Under the pieces are notes generated by a model. That model was not told the origin of the DNA. It searched no databases and worked only from the letters and a program-made list of their open reading frames with translations. A stretch of 64,000 nt of DNA from the NCBI RefSeq assembly GCF_005885675.1, contig NZ_VANR01000005.1:248001-312000 (forward strand), given 5' to 3'. Both the position numbers and the translations under genes were made by a program. This document shows positions 27,021-36,521 of the stretch, piece after piece (position 1 is the first letter of the stretch; each line of letters opens with the position of its first letter). The stretch comes from Polaribacter aestuariivivens (GTDB lineage Bacteria > Bacteroidota > Bacteroidia > Flavobacteriales > Flavobacteriaceae).

Positions 27021-28241
27021 ATGCTTAAAAAAATTATTTTTTTCTTTTTTTCAATTTTTGTTAGTTTTTTAAACGCACAAAACATAAAAACCATTCAGCT
27101 AAGACCTTTACAGGAAAATAATTTTTCTAGCATTGTTCCTTTAGGTACTGTTTTAGAATTGTCTTTTGATGATTTAGATGCAGATAGTAAAAACTACCAA
27201 TACAAAATTGAACATATGACTCATGATTGGCAAAAAAGTAGATTACTTTCTAGCCAATATATAAATGGTTTTGATCAAAATACCATTATTGATGTTACCA
27301 ATTCATTTAATACCCTACAAAGTTACACTCACTATTCTGTAAAAATTCCGAATACAAATACTATTATAACCAAAAGCGGAAATTACTTACTATCAGTTTT
27401 AGATGCTCATGATGATGTGGTTTTTACAAGACGTTTTGTTTTATATGAAAACGCAAGTACTGTTGGTGTTTCCGTTATTAGAAGCAGAAACACAAAAACA
27501 TTAAACACTCAACAAACTATTCAATTTTCAGTAAATCATCCAAACATTCAAATTAATAGTCCAAGTCAAGAAATTAATGTAACAATTATAAAAAATAATA
27601 ATTGGAACGAAACAATTACAGATTTGCAACCTACTTTTTTTAGGCCTAATCAACTCTTGTATACTTACACCAACAAAACAAACTTTTGGGGAGGTAATGA
27701 ATATTTGAATTTTGACACAAAAATACTTAGAAACAGAAGTGTGAATATTGTAAGAATAATGAAGGAAAATAATCTTTTTAACCTTACAATTTATCCTTTT
27801 ACCTACAATCCATTTAGAGAATACACCTATAATCCTGATATAAATGGACAATTTATTATTAGAACTTTAGAAGGTAATGTTGCCAATACAGAAGCCGATT
27901 ACGCAAAAATGGATTTTATATTAGAAGCAGAACAACCCTTTAAAGATAAAGAGGTTTACGTGTATGGTGCTTTTAATAATTTTGAAATTTCTGAAGAAAA
28001 CAAAATGCACTACAACCCAGAAAACAAAACCTACACAACTAGCATATTATTAAAACAAGGCTTTTACAATTATACTTTTGTAACGTTAGATGATAATAAT
28101 ATTATTAATACTAACGAAATAAATGGTAGTTTTTTTGAAACTGAAAATGAATACAATGTAATTGTTTACTTTAAACCTTTTGGAGGCTTGTATGATAGAG
28201 TTATTGGAGTTGGTTTAGGTTTTTTTAATCAAAATAACTAA
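27021..28241 (+). CDS. Type IX secretion system plug-type protein (DUF5103)
   Basis: I chose the ATG at 27021 (MLKKIIFFFFSIFVSFLNAQ, a signal peptide); the ATG at 27000 adds seven residues and is possible. The 406-residue product belongs to the DUF5103 family, whose founding member in Flavobacterium johnsoniae plugs the SprA outer-membrane T9SS translocon on the periplasmic side (established by structural work; not shown here). Supporting sequence: N-terminal domain (TIQLRPLQENNFSSIVPLGTVLELSFDDL, about 27-55), further beta domains with VVFTRRFVLYE and a C-terminal domain with EVYVYGAFNNFEISEENKM. It fits with the T9SS-sorted metalloprotease and gldB/gldC in this window. Confidence 0.88.
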   Translation: MLKKIIFFFFSIFVSFLNAQNIKTIQLRPLQENNFSSIVPLGTVLELSFDDLDADSKNYQYKIEHMTHDWQKSRLLSSQYINGFDQNTIIDVTNSFNTLQSYTHYSVKIPNTNTIITKSGNYLLSVLDAHDDVVFTRRFVLYENASTVGVSVIRSRNTKTLNTQQTIQFSVNHPNIQINSPSQEINVTIIKNNNWNETITDLQPTFFRPNQLLYTYTNKTNFWGGNEYLNFDTKILRNRSVNIVRIMKENNLFNLTIYPFTYNPFREYTYNPDINGQFIIRTLEGNVANTEADYAKMDFILEAEQPFKDKEVYVYGAFNNFEISEENKMHYNPENKTYTTSILLKQGFYNYTFVTLDDNNIINTNEINGSFFETENEYNVIVYFKPFGGLYDRVIGVGLGFFNQNN

Positions 28242-28329
28242 ATTTTATTTTTCTTTTAAAATACAAAAAATTAGAAATTGATTAGCTAACTTGTATGTTT
28301 TATTCAAAAAAACTACATTTACCTTGCTT

Positions 28330-28716
28330 ATGATTCAACAAATTACAAAAGGAATTAAAATTTCTGTAGTAACCCATTATAATGGTACAAGTTTTAGAGA
28401 AGACAGACTCTATCATGTTTTTAGCTATGAAATTTCTATTGAAAACAAAAGCACAAATACAGTAAAACTTACAGATCGCTTTTGGAAAATTTATGACTCA
28501 CTAAAACCGACTGAGATTGTAAGCGGAGAAGGTGTTGTAGGTCAAACTCCTACATTAAAACCGAATGATATTTACACCTATAATTCTGGTTGCTTTTTAG
28601 AATCAAATATGGGAGCTATGAAAGGTTTTTACACCATGATTAATTTAGAAAATTATGAGCAATTTAAAGTATTTATACCCACTTTTCAACTAACAACTCC
28701 TGTTTTATCAAACTAA
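28330..28716 (+). CDS. apaG: Co2+/Mg2+ efflux protein ApaG
   Basis: The ATG at 28330 gives a 128-residue fibronectin-like ApaG protein (MIQQITKGIKISVVTHYNG ... YHVFSYEISIENKSTNTVKL ... GEGVVGQTPTLKPNDIYTY). Upstream in-frame sequence (28291-28329) is Phe/Lys/Thr-rich and not part of the family. ApaG was linked to Co/Mg efflux and resistance in enterics, but its real molecular role is unclear. The next reading frame overlaps its end. Confidence 0.93.
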   Translation: MIQQITKGIKISVVTHYNGTSFREDRLYHVFSYEISIENKSTNTVKLTDRFWKIYDSLKPTEIVSGEGVVGQTPTLKPNDIYTYNSGCFLESNMGAMKGFYTMINLENYEQFKVFIPTFQLTTPVLSN

Positions 28717-29843
28717 CAAAACAAAATAATAAGCCAGCAATTATTAAAGATCCAGAATGTTTAAATTGTGGACATCCATTTAATGGACAGGAAAAATTTT
28801 GTCCTGATTGTGGACAATCAAACAAAGGAAATAAAATTACTTTTAAAAGCTTTATTCACGAAATATTTAATGGGTTATTTAATTTTGATGCAAAATTCTG
28901 GAAAACCTTTATTCCTCTTTTAATAAACCCAGGTTCCGTTTCAAGAAATTATATAGATGGTAAAAGGCAAAGATATTCGAATCCATTTCGCTTTTATTTA
29001 ACAGTTTCTATCGTTTTCTTTTTAATTGTAGGTATTTTAAATACAAAAGAAAAGTATAAAGAATTAACACAGGAAAGTAAGGCAGATATAGCTAAAGCAG
29101 TAAAAAAACAAAGCTCTAAGGCAAAAAAACAATTAAGTGAAAAAGATATTGACTCTATAAAAAAAGAGTTAGATGAAAAGATGAAAAAATCGCTTGTTCC
29201 TATTCCAGAAAAAACTCGTAAAAAAGTCTTAGAGGAAATAGAAAAAGAAGCAAAAGATAGCACAAAGTCAAAAAAAGGAGATATAAACATCTATTTTGGT
29301 GATAATTCCAGGTTAGATAAATTTATAAGTTACCAGAAAAAATATCCAGAATCTAAAATAGACCAAGCATTAGATTCTTTGGGCTATGAAAAAAACTTTA
29401 CAAACAGATTTTTATACACAAGAGCTGTAACAGCAAATTCTTTAGTTAAAAAAGAAAACAGAGAACAGTTTTTAAGTCAATTATTATCATATGGCTCTGT
29501 TGCATTATTTATTTTCTTGCCACTTTTCACCTTGTTTTTAAAACTTTTTTATATTAGGGGAACTTATACTTACGTAGATCATTTAATATTTGTATTTCAT
29601 GTTCAAACTGTATTTTTCATGCTATTTTCTATTTATTTCTTATTAGAAATATTTGGAGCAAATCCTGCTTTGTGGGTATTTACAATACTATTTTTAGTGT
29701 ATTTATTTATAGCAATGAAAAAATTTTACAGGCAAGGTTATTTTAAAACTTTTTTTAAATTTTTATTATTGAATTTAAGTTACTCAATTATAGCAATTAT
29801 TGGAATTACTGTCGTAGTTCTTATTTCTTTTGCAATGTATTAA
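28707..29843 (+). CDS. DUF3667-type membrane protein with zinc ribbon; start codon unclear
   Basis: The frame encodes a zinc ribbon (CLNCGHPFNGQEKFCPDCGQ), then ITFKSFIHEIFNGLFNFD and membrane helices, including SYGSVALFIFLPLFTLFLKL and ALWVFTILFLVYLF near the C-terminus, with a coiled, charged middle. This is the DUF3667 family; function unknown. Reading upstream to the last in-frame stop (28665-28667) there is no ATG, GTG or TTG before the ATG at 29181, which would delete the zinc ribbon and first helices. I placed the start at ATC 28707 (IKLTKQNNKPAIIKDPEC) because translation could be coupled to apaG; ATT 28740 is another option. A sequencing error or a recent mutation is equally possible. 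Confidence 0.7.
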   Translation: MKLTKQNNKPAIIKDPECLNCGHPFNGQEKFCPDCGQSNKGNKITFKSFIHEIFNGLFNFDAKFWKTFIPLLINPGSVSRNYIDGKRQRYSNPFRFYLTVSIVFFLIVGILNTKEKYKELTQESKADIAKAVKKQSSKAKKQLSEKDIDSIKKELDEKMKKSLVPIPEKTRKKVLEEIEKEAKDSTKSKKGDINIYFGDNSRLDKFISYQKKYPESKIDQALDSLGYEKNFTNRFLYTRAVTANSLVKKENREQFLSQLLSYGSVALFIFLPLFTLFLKLFYIRGTYTYVDHLIFVFHVQTVFFMLFSIYFLLEIFGANPALWVFTILFLVYLFIAMKKFYRQGYFKTFFKFLLLNLSYSIIAIIGITVVVLISFAMY

Positions 29844-30529
29844 TGCTTTTTCTCAAGAAAATCTATATAACTCATATCTATTTCTGAATCCGTTTTTTCT
29901 ACTGAAGTAATACTTACAGTTTCTACAAATGCTCGTTTCATTTTAGGTGAAGTTTCAGTAGATCCTAATTCTTCATTTTGATGAAAATTTAAAATTTCTT
30001 GCTGTGTAAAACTGTTTTTACTTGATAAAAAATCTGCAAACCAATCTTTTCTTAATTGCATCATTTCTTCTGTATATAAAGTTGATGAAGACCAAATTTT
30101 AGGTTCTTGAAGTAGTTTTTTAAAATGTTTTTTTTCTCCAGTCCAAACCAACTCATAGGTTTCTAAAACATCTTTCCAGTTTACTAAAACTAGTGTAAAT
30201 GGCTCAATTCCGTCAAAATTTAAATTGTTAATAAAAGAAACTGCATCCTCTACAGAAAGTATTTTTTTCACGATAACACCTCTGCTCATTTTATAAGGTG
30301 TGTTTCTTTTATGAATTTTAAAACCTCCATTTAATAAGCAAACCAACCTTTTTTTATCACTCAATCCAATCCAAGTTCCACCAGCCAATTCGTCTTTTGG
30401 ATAAGTTAATTTCACACCTTCTTCTTCATATTCTTTTGGTGGAATCGTTTTTCTTAACGGAGTTTCATCTCTATTAGAAGTTAATATAAAATCGTTGTTC
30501 CCTTTAGGAAGATATGTAACTGTACACAT
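29840..30529 (-). CDS. NRDE / TANGO2-family protein
   Basis: The 229-residue product begins MCTVTYLPKGNNDFILTSNRDETPLR: the Cys at position 2 and the NRDE motif (about 18-21) define the family, related to TANGO2 and to Ntn-type hydrolase folds (Cys2 would be the candidate nucleophile after Met removal). GGTWIGL and LLNGGF are further landmarks. It is convergent with and overlaps the DUF3667 frame by 4 bases. Function in bacteria unknown. Confidence 0.9.
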   Translation of the reverse strand: MCTVTYLPKGNNDFILTSNRDETPLRKTIPPKEYEEEGVKLTYPKDELAGGTWIGLSDKKRLVCLLNGGFKIHKRNTPYKMSRGVIVKKILSVEDAVSFINNLNFDGIEPFTLVLVNWKDVLETYELVWTGEKKHFKKLLQEPKIWSSSTLYTEEMMQLRKDWFADFLSSKNSFTQQEILNFHQNEELGSTETSPKMKRAFVETVSITSVEKTDSEIDMSYIDFLEKKH

Positions 30530-30586
30530 TATAAATAATTTAACTTTTTATCAATTTTATCAACTTTATCCTTTGAATTAAAATTG

Positions 30587-30594
30587 TAACTTTG
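30587..30594 (+). promoter_or_regulatory. Promoter -7 element for pruA (TAACTTTG)
   Basis: TAACTTTG fits TAnnTTTG, 43 bases before the pruA ATG. No -33 box at 19 bases. Confidence 0.4.
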
Positions 30595-30636
30595 TAACTT
30601 CAAAATTAGTCGATAAATTTTAAAAAAACACACAAA

Positions 30637-32262
30637 ATGGCAAGAGGATTTTTTAATGTTCCTAAAGCAGTAAATGAACCCGTAAAAGGATATGCTCCTG
30701 GATCTCCTGAGAGAAAAGAATTACTGGAAACTTACAAATCAATGTTTAATGATAATATTGATATTCCAATGCATATTAATGGAAAAGAAGTAAGAACAGG
30801 TAATACTAGAAAAATTTCTCCTCCTCATGATCATAAACACGTTGTTGGTCAGTATCATATTGCTGAAAAAAATCATGTAGACGAAGCAATTTCTACAGCT
30901 TTAGCTGCAAGAGAAGCTTGGTCTAGCGTTAGTTGGATGGAAAGAGCATCTATTTTCTTAAAGGCTGCTGAATTATTAGCAGGACCTTATAGAGCAAAAA
31001 TGAATGCTTCAACAATGATTGCACAATCTAAAAATGTACACCAAGCAGAAATTGATGCTGCTTGTGAAATGATAGATTTCTTTAAATTTAACGTAGAATA
31101 TATGACGGATATTTTTAAAGATCAACCTTCATCTGCTCCAGGAATTTGGAACAGAGTTGAATACAGACCTTTAGAAGGTTTTGTATATGCAATTTCTCCT
31201 TTTAACTTTACTTCTATTGCAGCAAATTTGCCTGCAGCAGCAGCTTTAATGGGTAATGTAGTTGTTTGGAAACCTTCCGATCACCAAGCATACTCTGCGC
31301 AAGTAATTGTAGATTTGTTTAAAGAAGCTGGTTTACCTGATGGCGTTATAAACGTTGTTTACGGAGATCCAGTAATGATTTCTGATACAGTTTTAGCTTC
31401 TCCAGATTTCTCTGGCTTACACTTTACTGGTTCAACTCATGTTTTCAAAAACCTTTGGAAACAAATTGGTAATAATATTCATAACTACAAAACATATCCA
31501 AGAATTGTTGGAGAAACTGGTGGAAAAGATTTTATTTGGGCACATAATTCAGCAAATCCATTGCAAATTGCAACTGCAATTGTAAGAGGTTCTTTTGAAT
31601 ATCAAGGTCAAAAATGTTCTGCAGCTTCAAGAGCTTATATTCCTGCATCATTATGGGAAGAAGTAAAAAAGCATATAATTGCACAAACCAACGAAATTAA
31701 AATGGGTTCTCCTGAAGACACCAATAATTTTGTAAATGCAGTTATACATGAAGCTTCTTTTGATAAAATAGCAAGTTATATTGATGCTGCAAAAGAAGAT
31801 AAAGATGCAGAAGTTATTGTTGGTGGTAACCACGATAAATCTGTTGGTTACTTTATAGAACCAACCGTAATTGTTGCAAAATCGCCAACATACGCAACTA
31901 TGACAACTGAATTATTTGGTCCTGTTATGACAGTTTTCGTTTATGAAGATTCAGAATGGGAAGCTTCATTAAAATTAGTTGATGAGTCTACTGAATATGC
32001 ATTAACAGGAGCTATATTTTCTAAAGATAGATATATTGTTGAAAAAGCTTCTAAAGCATTAGAAAATGCTGCAGGAAACTTTTATATAAATGACAAACCA
32101 ACTGGAGCAGTTGTTGGTCAGCAACCTTTTGGAGGTGCAAGAGCTTCTGGAACAAATGATAAAGCTGGTTCTGCACAAAACCTATTACGTTGGACATCTG
32201 TACGCTTAATAAAAGAAACTTTTGTTTCGCCAACAGATTATAAATATCCTTTCTTAGGATAA
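30637..32262 (+). CDS. pruA: 1-pyrroline-5-carboxylate dehydrogenase
   Basis: The enzyme oxidises glutamate semialdehyde (P5C) to glutamate with NAD+, the second step of proline catabolism. The 541-residue product is an aldehyde dehydrogenase with Glu in GETGGKDFIWAHN (about 291-303) and the catalytic Cys in GQKCSAASRAY (about 325-335), and the nucleotide-binding FTGSTHVFK. It resembles the eukaryotic/Bacteroidota-type stand-alone P5C dehydrogenase, not the PutA fusion. The C-terminal KPTGAVVGQQPFGGARASGTNDKAGS is family-typical. It is monocistronic. Confidence 0.96.
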   Translation: MARGFFNVPKAVNEPVKGYAPGSPERKELLETYKSMFNDNIDIPMHINGKEVRTGNTRKISPPHDHKHVVGQYHIAEKNHVDEAISTALAAREAWSSVSWMERASIFLKAAELLAGPYRAKMNASTMIAQSKNVHQAEIDAACEMIDFFKFNVEYMTDIFKDQPSSAPGIWNRVEYRPLEGFVYAISPFNFTSIAANLPAAAALMGNVVVWKPSDHQAYSAQVIVDLFKEAGLPDGVINVVYGDPVMISDTVLASPDFSGLHFTGSTHVFKNLWKQIGNNIHNYKTYPRIVGETGGKDFIWAHNSANPLQIATAIVRGSFEYQGQKCSAASRAYIPASLWEEVKKHIIAQTNEIKMGSPEDTNNFVNAVIHEASFDKIASYIDAAKEDKDAEVIVGGNHDKSVGYFIEPTVIVAKSPTYATMTTELFGPVMTVFVYEDSEWEASLKLVDESTEYALTGAIFSKDRYIVEKASKALENAAGNFYINDKPTGAVVGQQPFGGARASGTNDKAGSAQNLLRWTSVRLIKETFVSPTDYKYPFLG

Positions 32263-32277
32263 TTTTACACAAAAATA

Positions 32278-32320
32278 AAAAAAGCCTCAACTAATAAATT
32301 TAGTTGAGGCTTTTTGTTTG
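32278..32320 (+). terminator. Terminator after pruA
   Basis: Arms AAAGCCTCAACTA (32281-32293) and TAGTTGAGGCTTT (32301-32313), then T residues. Confidence 0.85.
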
Positions 32321-32342
32321 ATTTATAATGATATTTTTCTTT

Positions 32343-35300
32343 TTATCTGAGTATTAGTTTTTTTGTTGTTTGCTTAGAACCGTTTGAAATTTTTACTAAA
32401 TACAATCCTTTAGAAACATTTTCGTAAGAAATTTCCTCAGAAAATCTGTTTGAAATATTATTAAATTTTTTCTCACTTACCAATCTTCCTCTTACATCAA
32501 ATAATTGAATAGCAATATCACTTGAATTTTCTTCAATATCAAACTTTAGGTTTATAACTCCAGAGGATGGATTTGGATATAAGTTAAATTCACTAAAGGT
32601 ATTGTCTGGTATTGCGTTTACATTATCTACAATAATTGTATAGTCTTCTACTTCTGCATCTGCTCCCATTTCACATGAACTCGGATTTCCTTCTCCCGTA
32701 AACTTAGTGGTTACCCTCATTGTTGTACTACCTAAATTCGCATTTGAAGGAACAGTTATAGTTAATGGACTTAAAGTAGTTGCACCATTTGTTGTAGCTG
32801 TAGCTGTTCCTAAATCATATTGTTCACCTGGGTCTGTAAAACTACAGTTTTGATTCCAATCAATCCAAACTAACGTTTTTGTTGAGTAAAATCCTTCAGC
32901 ATCATCTGCAGTATTTGCATTTATTGTTAAATCGTAAGATGAATTTATGACGACAGTTGTAGAAATAGAAGTAAAATCTTCATAACCAGAATTTTTAACT
33001 GGTGTAGCGTTGTTAATCGTGTTGAATTTCACCAAAGTAGTACTTGTTTCATATGTTGTATTTGCTACAGAAGTACATACGACACAAACTTCTGTTGTAA
33101 AATTAAATGTATTAGAAAACACGCCTTCTGCACAACTATTTTTAGGTTTAACCCTCCAGTAATATGTAGTTCCTGAATTTAAAATATTTGATGTATATGA
33201 ATTGTTTGGTGTATTTTCAGTTATAATTTTATTTGTGAAATTACTATCTGTTGCCACTTCAATATCATAAGTGGAGGCATTTGGTTCAGCTTCCCAAGTA
33301 AAGGTTTCAGAAACTGGCACTCCTGCAGATCCATTTGTTGGAGTTTGTAAATTTATCGTATCAAAAGTAGATTCTGTTAAACTTAAAGCTACATCTATAT
33401 TTTGTGAAACTGTATTTCCAGCAGCTACTATATTTATAGTATATTTTTGAGGTGTTTTACCATCTAAGTTTGAAATTGTCATTACAACTGTACCATCACT
33501 ATTTATAGAAGATGGGCTAAATGTAACTGTTGAACCTGCAGGTTCGTTAGTTGTAGAAAATGAAACCGATTCAGAAAAACCATTTAAAAAATCTAAATCT
33601 AAACTATAGCTTGCTGAATCTCCTCCAGAGTTACAAGCAAATTGCTCACCACTTTCATCAGAAATTAGGAAAGTTGGTATTGTAGAGTTAATTCTAAAAT
33701 TGATACTATTTACGTTGTAAAATATATTATCTGCAGCTTCTACCATAATTCTAGCATTATTTGTTGCATTGTCTGGAATAACAACTTCTTCTGCTCCATC
33801 ATTTGGGGTATTATCTTTTAAAATTATTGGAAATGTTAAACCTCCATCTACTGATAATTTAATACTTACATTTTGTGCATTTATTGGAGCAATATCTGTT
33901 GTTCCTTTATTCCAAGTAATTGTTTGTGTTGAACCCGTGTCCCAAACTACTGCTGTGTTTGGTGAGGTAACTATAAAAGGCTCTGCATCAGTTACAGTAA
34001 CTTTCATATCATCTCTTGCGCTACTTCCTCCTCCAGCATTATTATCTCTAACAACCAACGAAAAATTTAAATCTCTAGCTACAGAAGGTACAACTTCCCA
34101 TGTAGATGCTGTGCTTCCAGAAATTACAGTACTTAACTCTGGCATATATCTATTTGGCGAAAAAGAAGATGGTAATGATCTAAAAACTGCACCTTGAGTA
34201 TCAGTTGAAGAGGGAGGAATGGAAACAGTAACCTCATTATCTGTTTGCTCCCAATTGTAAGTTAATACATTACTTTCATCAGCATCTGTACCAATACCCT
34301 TTAATACAAAAGGAGTAGATTTTGGAATTGAAAAATCTAATCCGGCATTTGCAGTTGGAGCTGCATTTCCTGTAGGTGTTGCTGTTCCACATGTTCCTGT
34401 AGAACTAATTACTGCCCACATTTCATCTATACTAATACTGTGAAAATGAGTATCACTGTCATTTTGAATGTTTTGTGGAGCACAAATTCCTGCATATCCC
34501 ATAATTGTAGACCCACTTCCTGGCTCAACTGCAGTTGCGTCGTTTCTATTTGAACCAGCACAACTTCCTCTTGTACCATTAAAAGTATGATTTGCACCAA
34601 ATTGATGACCAAATTCATGTGCAACAAAATCTATGTCAAACTCATCACCAAAAGGTTGTGAAATTCCTGTTACACCTGAAGCCTTTTGCCCTGTAATACA
34701 AATAACACCAAGACCTGCAAAACCTCCAGCTCCAGTACTAAAAGTATGACCTATATCATAGTTTGCATTTCCAATGACATCATCACACACAGCTTGACTT
34801 TCATTAATCAATAACCCTGTGTCGTCATTTGTCAAATTATCGGTTGCTGGATCAAGAAATATTATATCTTCATTATTCGCAACAATTTCTAACTTAACAG
34901 AAAGTTCTGTTTCAAAAACACCATTTATTCTAGTAATTGAGGTATTCATTGCAGAAAGTACTGCTGCTTTTTTAACTTGTGTTGTTGCTGAAGCAGAAAT
35001 ACCTAAACGGTTTAAATGGAATTGCGCATACTCTCCTGTACAAGCCAATGCCAACCTATAAGTTCTTAAAAAACCATCATTTGCATTTCTAGAAAGAAAA
35101 GCTGGTTCTGTTGCTTTAAATTCTTTAACATCACAACTAAAATCACTTACTTCTTTTTCAAGATTAGATCTATCATAAGCAATAAGCTTGGTACTATTTT
35201 TTGTATAGGAATCTACATAATAAGTAGGTTTTCCTGGTTCATATATTGAAAAATGAAAACCATCTAAACCTTTCGAAAATTTTACTCTTATCGAGGCATC

Positions 35301-35639
35301 ATCTACTTGAATTCCAGAATATGCTACAATATCAGTATATTTTGAAGCTAAATCTTCATCAAAATTTGATGCTAATTGCACATCAAACTTTTTTAATCCA
35401 TTTCTGGTTGGTATTTCTAATATACTTGTTTTAGACTTTTTAACGGTATTAATCTTACTTTTAAAAGCAAGTGTTTTTAATGAATAAAGTTGATATTTTT
35501 TAGGCATATCATTTCTAAGCATTAAATCCTTTTTTGGAATTTCTTCTCCTTTAGAAGAAAGTAATGTCCATTGTTGTTGCTGGCCTAAAATAGTAATTGT
35601 AAAGAAGCAAAATATAAGTATTAGGGTAATTTTTTTCAT
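32343..35639 (-). CDS. Secreted reprolysin-type zinc metalloprotease with T9SS sorting domain
   Basis: The 1098-residue product has a signal peptide, a pro-region (about 20-190), and a metzincin protease domain with the zinc motif HEFGHQFGANH (about 340) and a MGYAG Met-turn. Then come Ig/cadherin-like repeats (about 430-740), a fibronectin type III domain (about 745-850, PTNGSAGVPVSETFTW), a GEVED-like domain (about 880-1010, VWIDWNQNCSFTDPGEQYDLG) and a C-terminal T9SS type A sorting domain (about 1020-1098, FNLYPNPSSGVINLKFD ... LKKLILR-type end). It is a cell-surface or secreted protease cut and attached by the T9SS. Its substrate is unknown. Confidence 0.93.
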   Translation of the reverse strand: MKKITLILIFCFFTITILGQQQQWTLLSSKGEEIPKKDLMLRNDMPKKYQLYSLKTLAFKSKINTVKKSKTSILEIPTRNGLKKFDVQLASNFDEDLASKYTDIVAYSGIQVDDASIRVKFSKGLDGFHFSIYEPGKPTYYVDSYTKNSTKLIAYDRSNLEKEVSDFSCDVKEFKATEPAFLSRNANDGFLRTYRLALACTGEYAQFHLNRLGISASATTQVKKAAVLSAMNTSITRINGVFETELSVKLEIVANNEDIIFLDPATDNLTNDDTGLLINESQAVCDDVIGNANYDIGHTFSTGAGGFAGLGVICITGQKASGVTGISQPFGDEFDIDFVAHEFGHQFGANHTFNGTRGSCAGSNRNDATAVEPGSGSTIMGYAGICAPQNIQNDSDTHFHSISIDEMWAVISSTGTCGTATPTGNAAPTANAGLDFSIPKSTPFVLKGIGTDADESNVLTYNWEQTDNEVTVSIPPSSTDTQGAVFRSLPSSFSPNRYMPELSTVISGSTASTWEVVPSVARDLNFSLVVRDNNAGGGSSARDDMKVTVTDAEPFIVTSPNTAVVWDTGSTQTITWNKGTTDIAPINAQNVSIKLSVDGGLTFPIILKDNTPNDGAEEVVIPDNATNNARIMVEAADNIFYNVNSINFRINSTIPTFLISDESGEQFACNSGGDSASYSLDLDFLNGFSESVSFSTTNEPAGSTVTFSPSSINSDGTVVMTISNLDGKTPQKYTINIVAAGNTVSQNIDVALSLTESTFDTINLQTPTNGSAGVPVSETFTWEAEPNASTYDIEVATDSNFTNKIITENTPNNSYTSNILNSGTTYYWRVKPKNSCAEGVFSNTFNFTTEVCVVCTSVANTTYETSTTLVKFNTINNATPVKNSGYEDFTSISTTVVINSSYDLTINANTADDAEGFYSTKTLVWIDWNQNCSFTDPGEQYDLGTATATTNGATTLSPLTITVPSNANLGSTTMRVTTKFTGEGNPSSCEMGADAEVEDYTIIVDNVNAIPDNTFSEFNLYPNPSSGVINLKFDIEENSSDIAIQLFDVRGRLVSEKKFNNISNRFSEEISYENVSKGLYLVKISNGSKQTTKKLILR

Positions 35640-35695
35640 AAAGTAATTTTTAAGTTATTCTGTTACTTATGTAATATCAAATATAATCAATTATT

Positions 35696-35703
35696 TATCT
35701 TTG
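35696..35703 (+). promoter_or_regulatory. Promoter -7 element for lipB (TATCTTTG)
   Basis: TATCTTTG fits TAnnTTTG and ends 11 bases before the ATG at 35715, so any leader is very short. Confidence 0.45.
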
Positions 35704-35714
35704 TAGTCGCAATT

Positions 35715-36413
35715 ATGAATAGAAACATACTTTTAAAAGACCTAAACAGAAGAGACTACAAAGAAACGTGGGACTTTCAGACTGAATTATTACAAGAAAT
35801 TGTTGATGTAAAAATAAATAATAGGAGAAAAAACCTTACTCAAAAAACGGAAAATCACTTTTTATTTGTAGAGCATCCTCATGTATACACCCTAGGAAAA
35901 AGTGGTGATTTAAGCAACTTGCTATTAAATGAAAAACAGCTTAAAGAAAAAGATGCAACTTTTTACAAGATAAACAGAGGTGGAGATATTACTTATCATG
36001 GTCCTGGACAAGTTGTTGGGTATCCTATTTTAGATTTAGAAAATTTTTTTACAGATATTCATAAATACCTTCGTTTGCTGGAAGAAACTATAATTTTAAC
36101 CATTGCAGAATATGGCTTAAAAGGCGAAAGAAGTGATGGCGAAACTGGTGTTTGGTTAGACGTTGGTACACCTTTTGCTCGTAAAATTTGCGCTATGGGA
36201 ATTCGCTCTTCACGCTGGGTAACCATGCATGGTTTTGCTTTGAACGTAAACACAAACTTAGGCTATTTTGATAATATTATACCTTGTGGAATTCGCGGAA
36301 AAGCAGTGGCTTCTATGGAAGCTGAACTTGGAAAAAAAGTTAACTTAGAAGAAGTAAAAGAAAAAATTTTAAAGCATTTTAAAGAGTTGTTTGAGGTTGA
36401 TGAGTTTATTTAG
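35715..36413 (+). CDS. lipB: Octanoyl-ACP:protein N-octanoyltransferase
   Basis: LipB moves the octanoyl group from ACP onto lipoyl domains, the first step of lipoate attachment. The 232-residue product has RGGDITYHGPGQVVGYPILDL (about 88-108), the active-site Lys in RKICAMGI (about 155) and the nucleophilic Cys in IPCGIRGKAV (about 192-201). Length is normal. The sulfur-inserting partner LipA is not in this window. An 11-copy tandem repeat follows immediately. Confidence 0.96.
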   Translation: MNRNILLKDLNRRDYKETWDFQTELLQEIVDVKINNRRKNLTQKTENHFLFVEHPHVYTLGKSGDLSNLLLNEKQLKEKDATFYKINRGGDITYHGPGQVVGYPILDLENFFTDIHKYLRLLEETIILTIAEYGLKGERSDGETGVWLDVGTPFARKICAMGIRSSRWVTMHGFALNVNTNLGYFDNIIPCGIRGKAVASMEAELGKKVNLEEVKEKILKHFKELFEVDEFI

Positions 36414-36440
36414 TTATGATTTTGGGAAAAATAAAACCTC

Positions 36441-36517
36441 AACTAACAACTAACAACTAACAACTAACAACTAACAACTAACAACTAACAACTAACAACT
36501 AACAACTAACAACTAAC
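36441..36517. repeat. Eleven perfect copies of the 7-bp unit AACTAAC
   Basis: 77 bases are exactly 11 repeats of AACTAAC, ending 4 bases before the stop codon of the minus-strand gene at 36522. The unit length is not a multiple of three. It lies between two convergent genes, so it is outside any frame. Confidence 0.95.
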
Positions 36518-36521
36518 AAAC

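Noticed and set aside
36441..36517. Possible CRISPR array
   Set aside because: The 7-bp units are contiguous with no spacers; it is a plain microsatellite.
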